NCBI GenBank assembly: GCA_913054495.1
Contig: CAJXIY010000002.1
Span: 1 to 64,000, forward strand
Direction of reading: 5' to 3'
Length of the DNA: 64,000 nucleotides
DNA from: an uncultured Gammaproteobacteria bacterium
GTDB taxonomy: Bacteria > Pseudomonadota > Gammaproteobacteria > Pseudomonadales > Pseudohongiellaceae
Shown here piece after piece: positions 45,339 through 54,176 of this stretch; position 1 is the stretch's first letter; every line of letters begins with the position of its first letter. Below the pieces are notes generated by a model. That model was not told the DNA's origin and did not search any database. It worked only from the letters and a program-made list of their open reading frames with translations. Both the position numbers and the translations under genes were made by a program.

Positions 45339-45833
45339 GTGACTCCCTTGCGTATCGCCGTGCTTACGGTCTCTGATACCCGCACTGAGGAGACGGACAA
45401 GTCTGGTGCGGTGCTGATAGATTGTCTGCAGGCAGCCGGCCATAAACTGCAATCGAAAACCATAGTCAAAGATGATATCTATCAGCTACGTGCCGTGGTT
45501 TCCGCCCTCATATTCGACCCGGACATAAATGTGGTTCTACTCACAGGGGGTACCGGTTTTACCGCTAGAGACAATACCCTGGCAGCGATCAAGCCCCTGT
45601 TCGATGTTGATATCGAAGGCTTTGGTGAGCTTTTTCGTCAGCTTTCCTACGAGGAAATCGGCACCTCTACCATCCAGTCCCGGGCATTTGCCGGGCTGGC
45701 AAATGCCACCGTAATCTTCTGTATGCCGGGCTCTCCCGGCGCCTGCCGCACCGGCTGGAACCGGATCATCGCAGAGCAATTGGATAGTAGCCACCGGCCT
45801 TGTAATTTCACCGATAAGTTGAAGCTTCGGTAA
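45339..45833 (+). CDS. moaB: Molybdenum cofactor biosynthesis protein MoaB
   Basis: 164-residue MoaB/MogA family protein, thought to adenylylate molybdopterin. LTVSDTRTEETDKSG, LLTGGTGFTARDNT and FCMPGSPGACRTGW are the family blocks for the nucleotide and pterin sites. It starts at GTG 45339, four bases after the moaA stop, so the two are one unit. moaC, moaD and moaE are not here. Confidence 0.92.
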   Translation: MTPLRIAVLTVSDTRTEETDKSGAVLIDCLQAAGHKLQSKTIVKDDIYQLRAVVSALIFDPDINVVLLTGGTGFTARDNTLAAIKPLFDVDIEGFGELFRQLSYEEIGTSTIQSRAFAGLANATVIFCMPGSPGACRTGWNRIIAEQLDSSHRPCNFTDKLKLR

Positions 45834-45942
45834 ACCCCACCGGCAAGGCCCGGTGCCAACTCCCGATGTGGATTCGAGGTTGGTTGCCACCGGGAGAGGT
45901 TGATGTGGCTCGCAGCCTTGGTGGGATCGAAAAATCTACCGA

Positions 45943-45984
45943 TAAAAAAACACCAGCCAAAGCGTTCATGCTCTAGCTGGTGTT
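45943..45984 (-). terminator. Leftward Rho-independent terminator of the 37-codon gene
   Basis: Read leftwards, AACACCAGC, an 18-base loop, GCTGGTGTT and then a T-run. It sits 57 bp beyond the stop of the small membrane-peptide gene at 46041-46154, which supports that gene being transcribed. It is oriented against moaB. Confidence 0.75.
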
Positions 45985-46040
45985 AGTCAGCGCTTCGTTA
46001 GTTTAGGAAAGCTGCGAGCGGCTCCTGTCCTGAATCGGGG

Positions 46041-46154
46041 TCAAGCGGCGGCGTATAATATAACCACCGGCACTGCTAATGCAGCCAGTATCAATACCGT
46101 ACTTACCAGGGTCGCTTCTACGACGGGCCGCGCCTTACTGAGGGCCTTGCTCAT
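46041..46154 (-). CDS. Unlisted 37-residue membrane peptide
   Basis: ATG at 46154 with GGAG seven bases upstream, reading MSKALSKARPVVEATL and then a hydrophobic stretch with VLILAALAVPVVILYAAA to a TGA at 46043-46041. The product has a short basic N-terminus and one membrane helix of about 22 residues ending right at the C-terminus. An intrinsic terminator follows at the proper distance. No family is known to me. The combination of ribosome site, composition and terminator makes a real gene likely. Confidence 0.6.
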   Translation of the reverse strand: MSKALSKARPVVEATLVSTVLILAALAVPVVILYAAA

Positions 46155-46214
46155 GTCTTTCTCCATTTGAATTCGGGTTAATGTTGCCATCGGTGATTAG
46201 ATAACTGCGCACAT

Positions 46215-46244
46215 GGTAACATAAAATGTCCAATAAGGTAACAT
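46215..46244. repeat. Direct repeat GGTAACAT, 22-bp period
   Basis: GGTAACAT at 46215-46222 and again at 46237-46244, two helical turns apart, upstream of the small membrane-peptide gene. Same-face repeats like this suit binding of a regulator, but the spacing could be chance. Confidence 0.3.
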
Positions 46245-46438
46245 TTATGAGTATATACACGCATATATAGAAAAACATCAATGGACTCGGACCCAGCGTC
46301 TGAAATGAGATATTAATAGTTAAATATCAACAAGATATGATATATTCTTTCCTAAACCTGGTTATCTGGCTTGCTGTTAACAATTTCTAACAGGTTGATA
46401 TTAAGTATAATATTTGATTTCTGATTTTCATCATAATG

Positions 46439-46454
46439 TGTGATTCGCGTCACA
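46439..46454. promoter_or_regulatory. Perfect CRP/Vfr-type site
   Basis: TGTGA, six bases (TTCGCG), TCACA: both half-sites match the CRP consensus exactly. The site is 227 bp upstream of xthA and 285 bp upstream of the leftward small membrane-peptide gene, far for direct activation of either start codon but possible with a long leader. Confidence 0.5.
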
Positions 46455-46680
46455 TGTGTAACAATAAGTAGCATTTTTTGGATGCATTCGTCAGCGCGGG
46501 CACGGATTCGACTCCAGCGTGGCCGCCTCCGGAACACTGTAAGCGCTGCTAGGCCAGGACAGCCGAACCGCAATAGTTTTTTAAGGATGAGACGCTGGTT
46601 TCGACTCCCGGCAACGGATAGAATTAGCGCCGCTGCCACATCCATAAGTTTCACCCGAGCAATGTAAGCGAATTAATTCT

Positions 46681-47448
46681 ATGCGTATCATGACCTTCAA
46701 CTGCAACGGTATTCGCGCTGCGGCACGCAAGGGATTTTTCGACTGGTTGCCAGGCGCGGGAGCCGACGTCGTCTGTCTGCAGGAAACCAAGGCCCAGCTC
46801 GATCAACTCTCCGATCCAGTTTTTCATCCCGAGCAATATCACTGCCATTACTTCGATGCGGTGAAGAAGGGGTATGCGGGGACCGCTATCTACACTCGCA
46901 AGCAGCCGGATAGGGTCACCAAAGGTCTGGGTTTTGAACTGGCAGACACAGAGGGCCGATATGTGCAGGCGGATTTTGAGGGTTTAAGCATCGCCTCCCT
47001 GTATCTGCCTTCAGGCTCCAGCAGCGAAGAAAGGCTGGCGCGAAAACTCAGTTTCATGGATGATTTCATGGAGCACATGAAAAAACTGCGCAGAAAGCGG
47101 CGCGAATTTATCATCTGCGCCGACTGGAATATTTGTCATAAGGAAATCGATCTTAAAAATTGGCGTGCCAACCAGAAGAACTCGGGTTTTCTGCCCGAGG
47201 AACGGCGGTGGCTCGACAGTCTTTATGATGAGGTGGGTTTTGTGGACGCATTCAGGCTGGTTAATCGGGAAGCAGATCAATATTCCTGGTGGTCGTACCG
47301 AGGTCAGGCCAGGGCAAATAATGTGGGTTGGCGACTCGACTACCATGTCATAACGCCGGGTATTGCGGATACAGTGATGGCCGCTACCATCGCATCGGAC
47401 CATAACTTTTCAGATCATGCGCCGGTTATTTTGGATTATAATTTATGA
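46681..47448 (+). CDS. xthA: Exodeoxyribonuclease III
   Basis: 255-residue AP endonuclease and 3'-phosphatase/exonuclease of base excision repair. The fold's motifs are present: MTFNCNGIRAA, LQETK (metal Glu), GTAIYTRK, ADWNICH, and SDHAPVI with the catalytic Asp-His. The stop overlaps an in-frame ATG of the following cyclophilin by four bases. Confidence 0.93.
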   Translation: MRIMTFNCNGIRAAARKGFFDWLPGAGADVVCLQETKAQLDQLSDPVFHPEQYHCHYFDAVKKGYAGTAIYTRKQPDRVTKGLGFELADTEGRYVQADFEGLSIASLYLPSGSSSEERLARKLSFMDDFMEHMKKLRRKRREFIICADWNICHKEIDLKNWRANQKNSGFLPEERRWLDSLYDEVGFVDAFRLVNREADQYSWWSYRGQARANNVGWRLDYHVITPGIADTVMAATIASDHNFSDHAPVILDYNL

Positions 47449-47510
47449 CAGGCGGGACCTTCCCCGTCTGCCACCCTGACAGAGTGAATTTGACGACGAG
47501 CATTAAGAGA

Positions 47511-48110
47511 ATGGTGCTGCTTGGATTCAAATCAGCCATGGTGATCGTCATCGCCACGGCGGCAAATGCCGGTTTTGCCCAGCGCCTGATCGCCGTCATC
47601 GACACATCCAAGGGTGAAATTCGAGTCGAGCTCAATGCCCGTGCAGCGCCTACCACGGTTGCTAATTTTGTCAATCTGGTGCAGCGCGGGTTTTACAATG
47701 GGCTTACATTCCACCGTATCGAGAGAAATTTTATGGCCCAGGGAGGTGATCCTCTGGGCACTGGCAGCGGCGGCCCGGGATACCAGTTTCGTGGAGAAAT
47801 CGTACTGAAGCATAACCAGCCCGGCATTATTTCCATGGCTAACTCAGGTCCCGGTACCGATGGCAGTCAGTTTTTCCTTACCCATTTAGCCACGCCACAC
47901 CTCGATGGCCTGCATTCTGTGTTTGGCAAGGTGGTAGCAGGCCTGCCGGTGGTATATGAACTGAGACGCAGGGACGTGATTAACAGCATCCTCATCGAGG
48001 GAGACGCTTCGAGTCTATTCGAGCGGCGCAAAACCCAGCTCGAACAATGGAATCAGCTGCTGGACCAGAATTTCCCCGATCTAGCCCCGGCGCAGACCAC
48101 AGCTCTGTGA
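47511..48110 (+). CDS. Periplasmic peptidyl-prolyl isomerase, PpiA-like
   Basis: 199-residue cyclophilin. LNARAAPTTVANFVNLVQRG, TFHRIERNFMAQGGDP, and SGPGTDGSQFFLT with HSVFGKVV are the catalytic core. The start at ATG 47511 gives a compact signal peptide (VLLGFKSAMVIVIATAANAGFAQ region); the frame opens at 47445, overlapping xthA, which would add 22 polar residues before the signal. A C-terminal charged helix of about 40 residues follows the core. Confidence 0.82.
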   Translation: MVLLGFKSAMVIVIATAANAGFAQRLIAVIDTSKGEIRVELNARAAPTTVANFVNLVQRGFYNGLTFHRIERNFMAQGGDPLGTGSGGPGYQFRGEIVLKHNQPGIISMANSGPGTDGSQFFLTHLATPHLDGLHSVFGKVVAGLPVVYELRRRDVINSILIEGDASSLFERRKTQLEQWNQLLDQNFPDLAPAQTTAL

Positions 48111-48147
48111 TCGTCCCCAGGTTTCGAATAAATAATTTCGATGCTGC

Positions 48148-48444
48148 TTACAGCACCCGTTTGAAAGGCTTTACGGTCACCTTGGCGTAGACTCCCGCCG
48201 CAGCATAGGGATCGGCATCAGCCCAGGCCTGGGCCTGCTCGAGGCTTTCGAACTCCGCGACAACCAGGCTGCCGCTAAATCCGGCCGCTCCAGGGTCCGG
48301 GCTATCGATGGCAGGGTGGGGCCCCGCCAGCATCAGCCGCTCTTGATCGGCCAGCTTATTCAAGCGCTTCAGATGTGCCGGCCTGGCAGACCTGCGCCGC
48401 TCTAGAGAATTTTCTATATCTTCACTGATGATTGCGTAATACAT
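48148..48444 (-). CDS. yciI: YciI family protein
   Basis: 98-residue ferredoxin-like fold protein. [19 protein letters not shown], the catalytic-type His/Asp pair (ARPAHLKRL and [11 protein letters not shown]) and [10 protein letters not shown] match YciI, whose function is not firmly known. The ATG at 48444 is seven bases beyond the yciB stop; the longer frame to 48549 lies inside yciB and is not real. Confidence 0.9.
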   Translation of the reverse strand: MYYAIISEDIENSLERRRSARPAHLKRLNKLADQERLMLAGPHPAIDSPDPGAAGFSGSLVVAEFESLEQAQAWADADPYAAAGVYAKVTVKPFKRVL

Positions 48445-48451
48445 GGACCGA

Positions 48452-49066
48452 TTAGACCGATTCTTTGCCGGTGGACTTTGACTCAGTATCTTCTTCATCG
48501 ACTTCGATATATTTGGCCAGTAGCGGCATCTGTCCGATGACGAAGACAAAGGTTAAGATCAGATTGCCAAACACCTTAAACTGAATCCAGGCGCGTTCGC
48601 TCAGAGTAAATGCGACGATCAGGTTGACGGCGCCCAAAATGATGAAATAGATAATCCAGATATTATTGAGACGCCGCCATACCTCTTTCGGTGCATTCAC
48701 CGCATGGCCCATCATATGTTCGATAGCTGGCTTGCTGCCGAAGTAGCGTGATCCGAAGAAGACCGTGGCGAAAATCCAGTTGACTATGGGGGCCTTCCAT
48801 TTTAGAAAGTCCGTATTTCTGAAGATTATTGTCGGGATGCAGAACAGGACCACGGCGCATAAAGTGATCCATTGGAATTTGTCCAAGCGCCGGTTGACCA
48901 GGAATAGGCAGCCATAGGTGAGAATAGAGGCCGCTAGCAAGAATTCGGCAGCACTGAAGATTCCGCCGATTGAATGCTCAAAACCCCCAATGCTCACAGT
49001 ACGTTCGTCGATGGCGAAAACGGTGAAGAAAATAACCAGTGGGATGTAATCAATAAACTGTTTCAT
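48452..49066 (-). CDS. yciB: Inner membrane septation protein YciB/IspZ
   Basis: 204-residue protein with about five membrane helices. [51 protein letters not shown] and [17 protein letters not shown] are typical of the family, which influences envelope synthesis and cell division in E. coli. The C-terminal 25 residues are charged. It is transcribed leftwards with yciI. Confidence 0.93.
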   Translation of the reverse strand: MKQFIDYIPLVIFFTVFAIDERTVSIGGFEHSIGGIFSAAEFLLAASILTYGCLFLVNRRLDKFQWITLCAVVLFCIPTIIFRNTDFLKWKAPIVNWIFATVFFGSRYFGSKPAIEHMMGHAVNAPKEVWRRLNNIWIIYFIILGAVNLIVAFTLSERAWIQFKVFGNLILTFVFVIGQMPLLAKYIEVDEEDTESKSTGKESV

Positions 49067-49309
49067 CTGCTTGCAGCGATGTTGCTAGCCCCCGCCTGTT
49101 GTCCCTGATAACCGACTTGGTGTGGCGCAGCACAGCTATCTTGTATGACCACGCCGCCGCCCATGGTAGCCGAAGCCGCATCTTAGTTGATTTAGAGAAA
49201 TCTGTCTGCTTTTGCGAGTCGATGGAATGTAATAGAATCTTTTTCCTTTTTCAGCCGACTATAGTGCGTGACGAGAACAGCCAGATCCAGCGATCAGAGG
49301 CTCCCTAAT

Positions 49310-49930
49310 ATGAGCGAATTCCTACAAGTCCATCCGGTCAATCCAGAACCCAGGGTGATAAAACAAGTTGTGGATGTACTCCTGCAGGGCGGGGTCATTG
49401 TCTACCCAACCGATTCCACCTATGCCCTGGGCTGTCATATTGGCGATAAGTCTGCGTTGGAGCGAATCAGGCGCATACGGCAACTCGATAACAAGCATGA
49501 TTTCACCCTGGTTTGTAGCGATCTGTCCTCGCTTGCCACCTATGCCAAGGTTCACAACAGTGCGTACAGAATATTGAAAGCCTATACGCCCGGTCCTTAC
49601 ACATTTATCCTCAAGGCGACACCGGAAGTCCCGCGCCGCCTGATGCATCCCAGAAAGAAGACAATTGGGCTCCGGGTCCCTCAGAATCCGATTGCGCAGT
49701 CTATTCTCGCGGTGCTCGGTGAGCCGATTATGAGTACCAGTCTGATCTTGCCCGAGGCGGAGACAGCCCTGTTTGATCCCTACCAGATGCGACTCAAAAT
49801 CGGAAAGCTTGTAGACTTGATCGTGGATGGCGGCGCCTGCGGGTTGGAACCCACGACGATGATAGATCTGGTGGAGGGGGTTCCGCAGGTCGTGAGAGTG
49901 GGTAAGGGTGACCCGGAACCCTTTCGTTAA
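49310..49930 (+). CDS. yciO: YrdC/YciO-type L-threonylcarbamoyladenylate synthase family protein
   Basis: 206-residue YrdC-domain protein. GGVIVYPTDSTYALGCHI, RIRQLDNKHDFTLVC, AYTPGPYTFILKAT and GLRVPQNP are family blocks. It is YciO-like rather than TsaC, so a role in tRNA t6A synthesis is uncertain. ATG 49310 is chosen; an upstream in-frame start at 49268 is less likely. It heads the conserved order yciO-trpS-scpA-scpB-rluB. Confidence 0.9.
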   Translation: MSEFLQVHPVNPEPRVIKQVVDVLLQGGVIVYPTDSTYALGCHIGDKSALERIRRIRQLDNKHDFTLVCSDLSSLATYAKVHNSAYRILKAYTPGPYTFILKATPEVPRRLMHPRKKTIGLRVPQNPIAQSILAVLGEPIMSTSLILPEAETALFDPYQMRLKIGKLVDLIVDGGACGLEPTTMIDLVEGVPQVVRVGKGDPEPFR

Positions 49931-49994
49931 GGGCATCTGGTTTACGGTTTTATAGGGCTGGAAAACTGAATTTAATTGAGTAAAAGGAGAAGCA

Positions 49995-51209
49995 GTGTCT
50001 ACGGTCGATTCACAACAGCGAGTGTTATCGGGAATGCGGCCCACCGGTCGTCTTCATTTGGGTCATCTACATGGCGTGTTGAAGAACTGGGTCAAGTTGC
50101 AGCATGAATACGAATGCTTCTTTTTCGTGGCTGACTGGCACGCACTGACCACCGATTACGGAGATCCCGGAATTTTCGAGGAAAACGTGGTGGAGATGGT
50201 GATCGACTGGTTGGCGGTGGGTGTTAACCCGGGTTCTGCGGCGCTGTTCGTGCAGTCCAAGGTGCCGGAGCATGCGGAATTGCATTTACTGCTGTCGATG
50301 ATAACGCCCCTAGGATGGTTGGAACGAGTCCCCAGCTACAAAGACCAGCAGGAGAAATTACGGGAGAAAGATCTGGATACTTACGGCTTTCTCGGCTACC
50401 CGCTGCTGCAAGCTGCGGATATTCTCATTTATCGAGCCGGCTACGTACCGGTGGGTGCAGACCAGGTGGCACATGTCGAACTCACCCGGGAAGTCGCCAG
50501 GCGCTTTAATCACATTTACGGCCGGGAACCCGGGTTCGAAGAGAATGCCATGGCGGCGGTCAGGAAAATGGGTAAGAAGTCGGCGCGTCTGTATTCCAGT
50601 TTGCGCACCGCCTACCAGGAGCAGGGCGACCACGAAGCCCTGGCAAAGGCCCAGGCATTGTTGAAAGAACAGCAGAATATATCGATAGGTGACCGTGAGA
50701 GGTTGTTCGGTTATCTCGAAGGTGGCGGCAAGATGATCCTGTCTGAACCCCAGTCTCTGTTAACGCCAGCCTGCAAGATGCCAGGGCTGGATGGACAGAA
50801 AATGTCGAAGTCTTATGGTAATACCATCACCCTCCGAGAACCGTTGCAAGACGTGGAAAAGAAAATCAGCACCATGCCAACCGATCCCGCCAGGGTGCGG
50901 CTGAAAGATCCTGGGGATCCTGAGAAATGCCCGGTGTGGCAACTACATCTAACCTACTCGAGCCAGAAAACCAGGGACTGGGTGGTAGCGGGATGCAAGA
51001 GTGCCGGCATTGGCTGCCTGGAGTGCAAGAAACCCGTGATCGAAGCCGTCATCGCCGAACTGGAACCGATTCAGAAAGAGGCGGCGCAATACATCAGAGA
51101 CCCGGATATTGTGAGATCAATAATTGCCGAGGGTTGTGAGACGGCACGGGAATGTGCGAAGGCGACCATACAGGAAGTGCGCTCGGCAATGGGACTGATC
51201 ACCTGGTGA
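49995..51209 (+). CDS. trpS: Tryptophanyl-tRNA synthetase
   Basis: 404-residue class I synthetase. The HIGH-like motif is TGRLHLGHLHG and the KMSKS motif is KMSKSYGN. Compared with the 334-residue E. coli enzyme it has an insertion of about 60 residues in the middle. It starts at GTG 49995 with AAAGGAG nine bases upstream. A 325-bp gap follows. Confidence 0.95.
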   Translation: MSTVDSQQRVLSGMRPTGRLHLGHLHGVLKNWVKLQHEYECFFFVADWHALTTDYGDPGIFEENVVEMVIDWLAVGVNPGSAALFVQSKVPEHAELHLLLSMITPLGWLERVPSYKDQQEKLREKDLDTYGFLGYPLLQAADILIYRAGYVPVGADQVAHVELTREVARRFNHIYGREPGFEENAMAAVRKMGKKSARLYSSLRTAYQEQGDHEALAKAQALLKEQQNISIGDRERLFGYLEGGGKMILSEPQSLLTPACKMPGLDGQKMSKSYGNTITLREPLQDVEKKISTMPTDPARVRLKDPGDPEKCPVWQLHLTYSSQKTRDWVVAGCKSAGIGCLECKKPVIEAVIAELEPIQKEAAQYIRDPDIVRSIIAEGCETARECAKATIQEVRSAMGLITW

Positions 51210-51535
51210 CGAGGCTGGCCCGGATGTTTCACCAGTGCGCTCGATAGTCGCTTTTCGTGGTTCTCTATTGGGCTATTCTCAATTTTTAGCCCAATAACTC
51301 ATTGCACACACTTCCGCTTGCCTGATTTTCACTTGATCTTTCGTGTTTTGACCGCACGTGCTCGCTCCGACGTGGCTCAAGCTACGTTTACGCTCACGAG
51401 CACGCCCAAAGCACAAAATCTCGGCGTGAAACTTCAGGCAACTGGTGAAATATCCGGGCTTGGCGGAAATGAGCTTTTCCGCCACAATTCATGTAAAATT
51501 TGCCCTGACTTTTGACTCCATAGCAGACCCAAAGC
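51210..51535. other. trpS-scpA gap with hairpins
   Basis: 326 bp, gene-free. ATTGGGCTA (51267-51275) pairs with TAGCCCAAT (51287-51295), but no T-run follows, so termination would be weak. The rest is mainly the long inverted repeat at 51318-51441, then an AT-rich run before the TTG start of scpA. Confidence 0.55.
51318..51441. repeat. Imperfect inverted repeat between trpS and scpA
   Basis: TTGCCTGA at 51318-51325 mirrors 51434-51441, and CGTGCTCG at 51357-51364 mirrors 51397-51404, with partial matches between them (TTTCAC, GTG, TTTG). The arms are about 45 bp and the loop is 32 bp. It is built like the 9834-9998 repeat but the sequence is different. Confidence 0.5.
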
Positions 51536-52396
51536 TTGACAACTCCCGGCACTGAAGCAGAGACGGAAACCCAGCAACAAGGGGGTGCCTCTGCCCAGCC
51601 TGACTCCGAGCCGTCGGCGCAGCGCGAACTCGCATTCGCCTATGTTGATGGGGAGGCGATCACCGAAGTTCCCAAAGACCTCTATATTCCACCGGATGCG
51701 TTGGAAATCTTCCTGGAGGCTTTCGAGGGCCCGTTGGACCTGCTGCTGTATCTGATCAAACGACAGAATATCAATATCCTCGATATCAAGGTTGCAGAAA
51801 TCACCGATCAATATATGGCCTACGTGGATCTGATGGAGGTCAGCCAGTTTGAACTGGCTGCTGAATATCTGGTCATGGCGGCGATGTTGGCTGAGATTAA
51901 ATCTCGCCTGCTCCTGCCTAGGCACGTGGAGGACGGGCCCGAGGAAGACGACCCACGCATGCAGTTGATTCGACGGCTGCAAGAATACGAGCGTTACCAG
52001 AAGGCGGCGGAAGATATCGATGAATTAGTCAGGATGGACCGGGATATTCATCGTGCCGGAGCTGCCCTGCCGGAGCTTGAGCGGATCAGCCCGGAGCCGA
52101 CGGTGGCGCTGCAGGATATCCTGCTTTCACTGTCGAGAGTGTTGCGGCGTGCCGATATGTTTGAGCATCATCATATCCAACGGGAAACCCTGTCTACGCG
52201 GGAAAAAATGTCGGAAATACTGGTGCGCATTACCGAGAGCAAATTTGTGCCCTTGGCCTCGCTGCTAGTACGGGCGGAAGGCCGATCGGGTGTCATAGTG
52301 ACATTTCTGGCGATCATGGAGTTGATGAAGGAGTCGCTAATCGAGATTATGCAATCGGAGCCATTCGGAGCGATACATGTGAAGTCGCGGACTTGA
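51536..52396 (+). CDS. scpA: Segregation and condensation protein A (kleisin)
   Basis: 286-residue kleisin that bridges SMC heads and binds ScpB. FEGPLDLLLYLIKRQNINILDI at the N-terminal domain is the standard signature, and the winged-helix C-terminus contains LVRAEGRSGVIVTFLAIMELMKE. A 55-residue low-complexity start precedes the conserved region. The frame begins with TTG at 51536; no ATG or good ribosome site is available. Confidence 0.92.
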   Translation: MTTPGTEAETETQQQGGASAQPDSEPSAQRELAFAYVDGEAITEVPKDLYIPPDALEIFLEAFEGPLDLLLYLIKRQNINILDIKVAEITDQYMAYVDLMEVSQFELAAEYLVMAAMLAEIKSRLLLPRHVEDGPEEDDPRMQLIRRLQEYERYQKAAEDIDELVRMDRDIHRAGAALPELERISPEPTVALQDILLSLSRVLRRADMFEHHHIQRETLSTREKMSEILVRITESKFVPLASLLVRAEGRSGVIVTFLAIMELMKESLIEIMQSEPFGAIHVKSRT

Positions 52397-52451
52397 TCAG
52401 AGCCTGGGAGGGCTCAATGTTGAGAGCAGGGAATCAGGATAGAAGCAAAGC

Positions 52452-53345
52452 ATGAGTGATGTAGATAACAAAGTGAAAATGATCGTGGAGGGCCTGCTGC
52501 TGGCCGCAGGCAGACCGCTGTCACTGGATAATATTGCCCAGGTGTTTAACGAGGATGAGAAGCCCGACAAGGAAGAGTTGACGGCTGTCATGCAAAGTAT
52601 CACCGAGGACTGTGATGACCGTGGTTTCGAGTTGAAAGAAGTGGCGTCCGGTTACCGCTTTCAGGTCAAGCAGGATCTGAGCGAGTGGGTCGCCAAGCTA
52701 TGGGAAGAAAGGCCGCCGCGCTACACCCGGGCACTGTTGGAGACCTTGGCGTTGATTGCCTATAGACAACCGATTACCCGGGGTGACATCGAAGAGATTC
52801 GCGGTGTCGGCGTCAGCTCCAATATTATCCGCACCTTGCTGGACCGAGAATGGGTTCGAATTGTGGGCCACCGAGACGTGCCTGGTCGTCCCGCCATGTT
52901 CGCGACTACGAAACAGTTTCTCGACTATTTCAACATGAAAAATTTACAGGAATTGCCTCCGCTGGCCGAAGTGAAGGAGCTGGACCGGGGCAGGCCGGAA
53001 TTTGATTCTGCCGATGACTTGCTAAACCAAAGAATTATCGAGCTGCCAGAGGATGCTATCGACGAAATCAGCTTCGAGAGTACTGCAGATGAAGCGGAAG
53101 AGTTGCTTGCCGAAGAGCTGGCAGCCGAACTCTCAAAAAAACCCCTGGATGAAATCCTTAATCTGGCGCCGACGTCGGCAGCGACAGAAACCGAGGAAAT
53201 TGAAGCACTCGATGAGCCCGGAGAAGAGGGCAGCGAATCTCCTGCTGCGACCAGCGTAGATTCGATTGCCAGCAACCAGGGCGATGGGGACGGCGCTGCC
53301 ATGGAATTTATTAGCGAAGATGACCGCGATAAGATCGAGCCCTGA
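52452..53345 (+). CDS. scpB: Segregation and condensation protein B
   Basis: 297-residue protein with two winged-helix domains. KMIVEGLLLAAGRPLSLD at the start and ALLETLALIAYRQPITRGDIE with RGVGVSSNIIRTLLDR identify ScpB. The last 100 residues are acidic and disordered. It follows scpA by 55 bp. Confidence 0.93.
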   Translation: MSDVDNKVKMIVEGLLLAAGRPLSLDNIAQVFNEDEKPDKEELTAVMQSITEDCDDRGFELKEVASGYRFQVKQDLSEWVAKLWEERPPRYTRALLETLALIAYRQPITRGDIEEIRGVGVSSNIIRTLLDREWVRIVGHRDVPGRPAMFATTKQFLDYFNMKNLQELPPLAEVKELDRGRPEFDSADDLLNQRIIELPEDAIDEISFESTADEAEELLAEELAAELSKKPLDEILNLAPTSAATETEEIEALDEPGEEGSESPAATSVDSIASNQGDGDGAAMEFISEDDRDKIEP

Positions 53346-53396
53346 TGCCGCCTCATAGAGTGAGCAGCATCCATCACCAACAAACCAAGCGATGAT

Positions 53397-54131
53397 ATGA
53401 CCGAGAAGTTACAGAAAGTGCTGGCTCGTGCCGGTTTTGGTTCCCGCCGCGAAATAGAAGGCTGGATAGCCAAGGGTCGGATCAAGGTAAATGGCAAAAC
53501 CGCTATCATTGGCGAGCGGGTTTCAGACACGGATAAAATTGTTGTCGATGGCAAGAAATTGTCGGCCCAGGGTAAGAACCGCGTTCAGCGCCGGGTCCTT
53601 CTTTACAACAAGCCTGACCATGAAGTGAGCACCCGCAACGACCCCGAAGGCAGAGCCACAGTATTCGATAGATTGCCGCCCTTGAAGCACAGTCGCTGGG
53701 TCTCCATCGGGCGCCTGGATCTAAATACCAGCGGCTTGTTATTGTTCACCACCGACGGTGAGCTCGCCAATAGACTCATGCATCCGAGTTCACAGATAGA
53801 GCGGGAGTACGCGGTGCGCGTCATGGGGAAGGTGACGAAGGCCATGGTCGAGCAAATGCATAGCGGTGTCATTATCGATGGCAATCTCTGCCGCTTTACG
53901 GATATTCAGTTTTATGCCGGAGAGGGTGTCAACCAGTGGTTCCACGTCGTCTTGATAGAGGGACGCAACCGGGAAGTGCGCAAATTATGGGAGTCGCAGG
54001 GGCTGAGGGTAAGTCGCCTCAAGCGCGTCAGGTTCGGGCCCATATTTATTCCGAGCACAGTACGCAGAGGCAAGTACCAGGAGCTGGGTAAAGCCGATAT
54101 TGCCAAATTACTCAAGCTGGTCGACATGTGA
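53397..54131 (+). CDS. rluB: 23S rRNA pseudouridine synthase RluB
   Basis: 244-residue enzyme making pseudouridine 2605 in 23S rRNA. An S4 RNA-binding domain (EKLQKVLARAGFGSRREIE) precedes the catalytic RsuA-type core, with the nucleophile Asp in GRLDLNTSGLLLFTTDGEL. The C-terminal tail of E. coli RluB is missing, so the protein is short for the family. It overlaps the convergent yciK gene region only by spacing (45 bp). Confidence 0.92.
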   Translation: MTEKLQKVLARAGFGSRREIEGWIAKGRIKVNGKTAIIGERVSDTDKIVVDGKKLSAQGKNRVQRRVLLYNKPDHEVSTRNDPEGRATVFDRLPPLKHSRWVSIGRLDLNTSGLLLFTTDGELANRLMHPSSQIEREYAVRVMGKVTKAMVEQMHSGVIIDGNLCRFTDIQFYAGEGVNQWFHVVLIEGRNREVRKLWESQGLRVSRLKRVRFGPIFIPSTVRRGKYQELGKADIAKLLKLVDM

Positions 54132-54176
54132 ATCTTGGCCGCTCTGGCTTGGGGCGATTCCCAACCGTCAGCTTCC

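Larger units (their letters stand above)
46155..46680. other. AT-rich gene-free region before xthA
   Basis: 526 bp. The left 300 bp is markedly AT-rich and contains a twice-repeated GGTAACAT and a perfect CRP-type site; the right 200 bp has normal composition. Frames of 75-100 codons exist here on both strands but lack ribosome sites or family resemblance. Two T-arm-like stretches were checked and do not form a tRNA. Confidence 0.5.

Noticed and set aside
46500-46620. Two stretches resembling tRNA T-loops (GGATTCGACTCC and GGTTTCGACTCC), raising the idea of a tRNA or tmRNA gene
   Set aside because: The stems do not pair and no cloverleaf or tmRNA-length structure fits between them.
46352-46654. 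100-codon leftward frame before xthA
   Set aside because: It spans the CRP-type site and AT-rich DNA, has no ribosome site and no protein-like pattern.
51267-51295. Hairpin after trpS as a Rho-independent terminator
   Set aside because: The stem is good but is followed by AACTCATTG rather than a T-run.
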